From positions 1 to 25,254 of the forward strand of contig CALCJE010000406.1 of assembly GCA_937965665.1 (NCBI GenBank): a stretch of 25,254 bases of DNA, written 5' to 3'. Shown one piece after another: positions 22,227-25,254 of the stretch (its first letter is position 1; every line of letters starts with the position of its first letter). Origin of the DNA: an uncultured Bacteroidales bacterium (lineage in GTDB: Bacteria > Bacteroidota > Bacteroidia > Bacteroidales > UBA4417). The notes under the pieces were generated by a model. That model searched no databases and was not told the origin of the DNA. It was given only the letters and a program-made list of their open reading frames with translations. The translations under genes were made by a program, and so were the position numbers.

Positions 22227-22907
22227 TTGGCTAAAAGAAAACTTCAGCGCTTTGCTGAAAATGAAACATTTAATCACTTTTTTCAACCCGGCTGGGAAGA
22301 GCTTTCCGCCGGATTTTCTTTGCGTGGCAACTGGAATACCCGCTTTTTCAATAACAACAACCCTGTGATTATCGAAATGGGCTGTGGTAAAGGCGAATAT
22401 ACTGTCGATTTATCCTCAAAATACCCTGAGCGGAATTTTATAGGTATCGATAAAAAAGGAGCCCGCATGTGGCGTGGCGCAAAAACCAGCAATGAGGATA
22501 GCCGTGCCAACGTGGCTTTCGTACGCATACGCGCCGAAAATATTGCAAAAGTTTTCGGGCCCGGTGAAATTGATGAAATATGGATCACTTTTCCCGAACC
22601 ACAGCCCAACAGCCCTCGTCACAGCAAGCGGTTTACATCCCCCCAGTTTATTGAGAGATACCGGCAGGTTCTGAAACCCGGAGGCATTATTCATCTGAAA
22701 ACGGATAATGATATGTTTTACGAATATACCCTGGAGGTTATCAGGGAATATGGTCATACTTTATTGTACAACAATTCCGATCTGTATGCAACTCCTGATG
22801 ATCCCGAGGTTAAAGATGTAATTGATGTGCAGACTCATTATGAAAAGATATGGCTTGAACAAGGGCTGACTATAAAATACCTCAGGTTTAAGCTGAACGA
22901 AGCATAA
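22227..22907 (+). CDS. trmB: tRNA (guanine-N7)-methyltransferase TrmB
   Basis: TrmB methylates N7 of G46 in the tRNA variable loop with SAM. The 226-residue protein shows the SAM-binding motif IIEMGCGKGEYTVDLSSKYP near 48-67 and FIGIDKKGARMWRGAK. The TrmB signature in DEIWITFPEPQPNSPRHSKR near residues 112-131 and RFTSPQFIERYRQVLKPGG complete the pattern. The start is TTG at 22227, giving the usual family N-terminus MAKRKLQRFAENETF; there is no ATG nearby upstream. It follows the HU/SPOR gene by 48 nt on the same strand. Confidence 0.94.
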   Translation: MAKRKLQRFAENETFNHFFQPGWEELSAGFSLRGNWNTRFFNNNNPVIIEMGCGKGEYTVDLSSKYPERNFIGIDKKGARMWRGAKTSNEDSRANVAFVRIRAENIAKVFGPGEIDEIWITFPEPQPNSPRHSKRFTSPQFIERYRQVLKPGGIIHLKTDNDMFYEYTLEVIREYGHTLLYNNSDLYATPDDPEVKDVIDVQTHYEKIWLEQGLTIKYLRFKLNEA

Positions 22908-22971
22908 TTTTTCATCGGGAAATTCCTTCCGGGACGAATTAGCTTTACTTTTACTTCTCCAATTCTGAAAG

Positions 22972-23310
22972 GTGGTGGAAGAAATCTCTTTTTTCGAAAA
23001 AGTATATGCTGTTGTTGCGCTTATTCCGCATGGCCGGGTTACGTCCTACGGCGCCATTGCGCGCTACCTGGGCACAGGCGGCTCGTCGCGCATGGTAGGC
23101 TGGGCCATGAATGCTTCCCATCATATGCTGCAACATATACCTGCCCACCGGGTTGTTAACCGAAATGGCCTGCTCACTGGGAAACATCATTTTGGTGCCC
23201 CGGAAATGATGAAGCAACTGCTCGAAAACGAGGGTGTAAGGGTTGTTAACGATCAGGTTGTAAATTTTCAGGAAATCTACTGGGATCCCTCCCGCGAACT
23301 TGAATTGTAG
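22972..23310 (+). CDS. Alkyltransferase-like (ATL) MGMT-family protein lacking the active-site cysteine
   Basis: The 112-residue protein corresponds to the C-terminal DNA-binding domain of O6-alkylguanine-DNA alkyltransferases: IPHGRVTSYGAIARYLG (winged-helix turn), SSRMVGWAMNAS with the arginine finger, and IPAHRVVNRNGLLTG. The catalytic motif PCHRV is PAHRV, so it cannot accept alkyl groups. ATL proteins with Ala or Trp there bind O6-alkylguanine lesions, flip the base and hand the site to nucleotide excision repair. The start is GTG at 22972, or the next GTG codon. It follows trmB by 64 nt and converges with the XRE gene, with no clear terminator in the 140-nt spacer. Confidence 0.92.
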   Translation: MVEEISFFEKVYAVVALIPHGRVTSYGAIARYLGTGGSSRMVGWAMNASHHMLQHIPAHRVVNRNGLLTGKHHFGAPEMMKQLLENEGVRVVNDQVVNFQEIYWDPSRELEL

Positions 23311-23450
23311 GTAATAGTTACATATCAGAGTGTGCGGCTTTTTCAGCGAGCTTTATTTTCCCTGCAACGGTTTCTTTTATAACCCAGGCATAAAGTTTAT
23401 AATCGGGCTTCTTCCTACCTGGGATTACCAAGCACTTAAAATGCAGAACA

Positions 23451-23678
23451 TTAACTATTCAACGGTTTTTTGTCGTCGGGAACAAATTCCAATATTTCCC
23501 CCGGCTGGCAATCGAGTGCTTTACAAATAGCTTCAAGGGTGCTGAACCGTATAGCTTTTGCCTTACCTGTTTTAAGAATTGAAAGGTTCGAAAGTGTAAT
23601 ATCCACTTTTTCGGAAAGTTCATTCAGCGACATTTTCCGTTTTGCCATCATTACATCTACGTTTACGACTATTGACAT
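23451..23678 (-). CDS. Small XRE/Cro-CI-type transcriptional regulator (YozG-like)
   Basis: The 75-residue protein is essentially one helix-turn-helix domain: MMAKRKMSLNELSEKVDITL then SNLSILKTGKAKAIRFSTL and EAICKALDCQPGEILEFVP. This layout, with KxSLNELSEKVDIT as first two helices, is that of the YozG-like subgroup of XRE regulators, which are nearly always encoded next to a DUF2975 membrane protein. Here it begins 3 nt after the stop codon of such a gene, so translation may be coupled. The pair probably forms a membrane-linked regulatory unit; target genes are unknown. Confidence 0.9.
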   Translation of the reverse strand: MSIVVNVDVMMAKRKMSLNELSEKVDITLSNLSILKTGKAKAIRFSTLEAICKALDCQPGEILEFVPDDKKPLNS

Positions 23679-23681
23679 GGT

Positions 23682-24236
23682 TTAAACCGTTAAATCGTTT
23701 TCTTCCTGTATTTCAATTCCACGCTTAAAAATCTGGGAAATCACGAAAAGTATTATTCCCATAAAAATCCAAACGTCGGCCCCACCCAGGTGTAATTGTT
23801 CTATATCAGGCATTGTAACGCCTTGCCCGACAAGCCATATCGTGTGTTTAACGCCCCACCACGAAAAGATGCCTATCCCGAAAGAAAGGTACGATAAATG
23901 AGAAATAAACCGCCCGACTTCCCGGTTAAAAGGCTGGGCGAGATTCAGTTTTTTATCGTGCAGTATTTTAACAATCAGGTAAAACATCAAAGCCTTTAGT
24001 ACCGCTACAATGACCATAATCAAAGTAACGGTTATAAAATACCCGCGGTCGAAATAATACAGACCTGACAAATCCACCTCCTGCCAGAATTTACTGGCTC
24101 CTGCAGGATTGAGCATCAGTGTAAAGAACGCATTGAATAAATATCCTCCGGCTTCTACGCAAACTCCTACAAATATGATCCACGAAAGGATATATAGTAT
24201 TTTTAGAATCTGTGCGGTTGTAATTTTGATTTCCAT
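23682..24236 (-). CDS. DUF2975 family membrane protein
   Basis: The start at 24236 (MEIKITTAQILKILYIL) gives 184 residues. The frame extends ten codons upstream (MQPKSKNTIT), but the candidate -7 box at 24264-24271 overlaps that ATG, so the transcript would begin after it. Four hydrophobic segments are visible: about 9-35, 69-93, 115-133 and 152-170, with GRFISHLSYLSFGIGIFSWW in the third. This four-helix layout of about 160-190 residues and the adjoining XRE gene fit DUF2975 (YoaS-like). Function is not established for the family. It may sense a membrane signal or control the XRE regulator. The end DLTV is followed after 3 nt by the XRE start. Confidence 0.85.
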   Translation of the reverse strand: MEIKITTAQILKILYILSWIIFVGVCVEAGGYLFNAFFTLMLNPAGASKFWQEVDLSGLYYFDRGYFITVTLIMVIVAVLKALMFYLIVKILHDKKLNLAQPFNREVGRFISHLSYLSFGIGIFSWWGVKHTIWLVGQGVTMPDIEQLHLGGADVWIFMGIILFVISQIFKRGIEIQEENDLTV

Positions 24237-24263
24237 GGTGATTGTGTTTTTTGATTTAGGCTG

Positions 24264-24293
24264 CAAAATTAATATTAATTATTGAAAAACAAT
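24264..24293 (-). promoter_or_regulatory. Candidate sigma-ABfr-type promoter for the DUF2975-XRE operon
   Basis: On the minus strand ATTG (24293-24290) is followed after 18 nt by TAATTTTG (24271-24264), an exact match to the TAnnTTTG -7 box with a -33 element one base away from TTTG. It lies 27 nt upstream of the chosen ATG at 24236. Confidence 0.45.
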
Positions 24294-24299
24294 AAATAA

Positions 24300-24640
24300 A
24301 TATTAAAAAACATAAAAATATATTTGAATTACAGTTTGTGTCCAATTCACAGCGCTTTATATTAAAATGCAGAGTTTCGTAAAAAAAAGCATTAAGCCGG
24401 CTGATAACCGGCGATTTAATATGAAGTAATCAGGTGAAATTTGTTAATGTTTATCCAAAATTCAAACAAGATTTTTTGAAGGTTGCTTTCTAAAATTTCA
24501 GGCTATTAAAAATAATGTTGTCTCAAGGAAAAAGTATAAAAAATTAAGTGATACTATGAAATAATAGGGTATTGAATAAAAAAAAATATAAAAAAAGTCG
24601 ATAATGGTTAAAAAAATATATAGTTGATTAAAAAAAGTAG
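24300..24640. other. Very AT-rich divergent spacer upstream of glnN
   Basis: Homopolymeric A and T runs dominate and no coding frame is convincing. One GC-rich island stands out: GCCGG (24396-24400) and CCGGC (24408-24412) form a short hairpin with a 7-nt loop, flanked by ATTAA and TTTAAT. It may be part of a regulatory site for glnN or a weak terminator, but the evidence is thin. Confidence 0.4.
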
Positions 24641-24648
24641 TATTTTTG
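24641..24648 (+). promoter_or_regulatory. Candidate -7 box (TATTTTTG) for glnN
   Basis: TATTTTTG matches TAnnTTTG exactly, 25 nt upstream of the glnN ATG at 24674. The upstream -33 element is poor (TAGTTG at 24621-24626, spacing too short), as may be expected of a regulated nitrogen gene. Confidence 0.5.
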
Positions 24649-24673
24649 CATAAATATTTAAAACGGATATCAT

Positions 24674-25254
24674 ATGGCAACGTTACGATTTAAGGCATTA
24701 GAAAATGCACTCAATAGGAAACCGGTAGAAGTTACGCCTCCCGGTGAGAAAGTTTCTGATTATTTTGGAATTAATGTTTTCGACAGGGCCAAAATGGAGA
24801 AGTACATTCCAAAGGAAGCCTACAGAGCCGTTATTGACGCAATTGACCTTGGAAAACGCATTGATATGAAGTTGGCGGACCAGATTGCCATGGGAATGAA
24901 AAGCTGGGCAATGAGCCTGGGCGCTACACATTATACCCACTGGTTCCAGCCACTCACTGAGAGTACTGCCGAAAAACATGATACTTTTGCCACACCTACC
25001 GGGCGTGGATCAGCAATTGAGGTTTTCTCAGGCGCCTTGCTGGTACAGCAGGAACCTGATGCATCCAGTTTCCCAAGTGGTGGTATCCGTAATACCTTCG
25101 AGGCCCGTGGTTATACGGCCTGGGATCCGTCATCGCCCGCATTTGTTATGGAAAATACACTTATCATTCCGACTATATTTATTTCATACACCGGCGAAGC
25201 GCTCGATTATAAAACACCATTGTTAAAAGCATTGCATTTTCTTGATAAATCTGC
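24674..25254 (+). CDS. glnN: Glutamine synthetase class III (GSIII), 5' part; gene continues beyond the window
   Basis: The frame from the ATG at 24674 stays open to the last base (193 complete codons). The sequence is the N-terminal region of GSIII: MATLRFKALENALNRKPVEV, SDYFGINVFDRAKMEKYIP, LADQIAMGMKSWAMSLGATH, then HWFQPLTESTAEKHDTF, the class III signature near residues 89-105. IRNTFEARGYTAWDPSSPAF follows near 138-157. Family members are about 700-730 residues, so roughly a quarter is present. GSIII forms dodecamers and assimilates ammonium as glutamine with ATP. In the signature the usual Gly in PLTGSTAEKHD is Glu here. The divergent AT-rich upstream region with a -7 box suggests its own regulated promoter. 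Confidence 0.95.
   Translation, partial: MATLRFKALENALNRKPVEVTPPGEKVSDYFGINVFDRAKMEKYIPKEAYRAVIDAIDLGKRIDMKLADQIAMGMKSWAMSLGATHYTHWFQPLTESTAEKHDTFATPTGRGSAIEVFSGALLVQQEPDASSFPSGGIRNTFEARGYTAWDPSSPAFVMENTLIIPTIFISYTGEALDYKTPLLKALHFLDKS

Noticed and set aside
24396..24412. Terminator at the GCCGG hairpin upstream of glnN
   Set aside because: The stem is 5 bp and the nearest T-tract on the minus strand is separated by about 7 nt. It is also upstream of both flanking genes, so nothing would need to end there.

Overview
The window is a piece of a Bacteroidota chromosome, most likely order Bacteroidales or Marinilabiliales. The support is indirect but consistent: a MurF-alanine racemase fusion, a short archaeal/eukaryotic-type prolyl-tRNA synthetase, a class III glutamine synthetase, a protein combining HU-CCDC81 and SPOR domains, several TAnnTTTG-type -7 boxes upstream of genes, and almost no Shine-Dalgarno sequences. 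The genes are chromosomal housekeeping and envelope functions. I see no integrase, transposase, phage gene, CRISPR array, rRNA or tRNA.

Layout. (1) 1-3504, minus strand: a glycosyltransferase cluster with two polyprenyl-phosphate-type GT2 enzymes around a GT-C membrane transferase. A start-less open frame runs off the left edge. (2) 3505-4821: a small lipoprotein flanked by gene-poor, AT-rich spacers with palindromes. (3) 4822-8647, minus: murF-alr and pdxA. (4) 8935-9786, plus: a lone metallophosphoesterase. (5) 9952-15240: pepA, comM and a type II NADH dehydrogenase (minus), with a DUF1289 mini-protein (plus). (6) 15532-18689, minus: a FadL/OmpP1-type outer membrane protein and a Tyr/Gly- and Ser/Arg-rich lipoprotein. 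(7) 18812-23310, plus: proS, kdsB, an HU/SPOR membrane protein, trmB and an alkyltransferase-like protein, closely spaced and probably co-transcribed in part. (8) 23451-24236, minus: a DUF2975 membrane protein with an XRE regulator. (9) 24674 to the end, plus: the start of glnN.

The most unusual signal is non-coding. The spacers between 7.4 and 14 kb hold short tandem arrays of 7-nt units (one of about 9 nt). Four arrays begin 0-6 nt downstream of the stop codon of a minus-strand gene: pdxA, pepA, comM and ndh. Two heptamer families recur. CCCACAT/TTCCACA follows pdxA and ndh, and CAGCACT/TATGCAC lies on both sides of the metallophosphoesterase. No known gene product explains these arrays. 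They resemble in style the short tandemly repeated heptanucleotides known from cyanobacteria, and their placement at gene ends deserves a genome-wide check. The rest of the gene content is conventional for the phylum.
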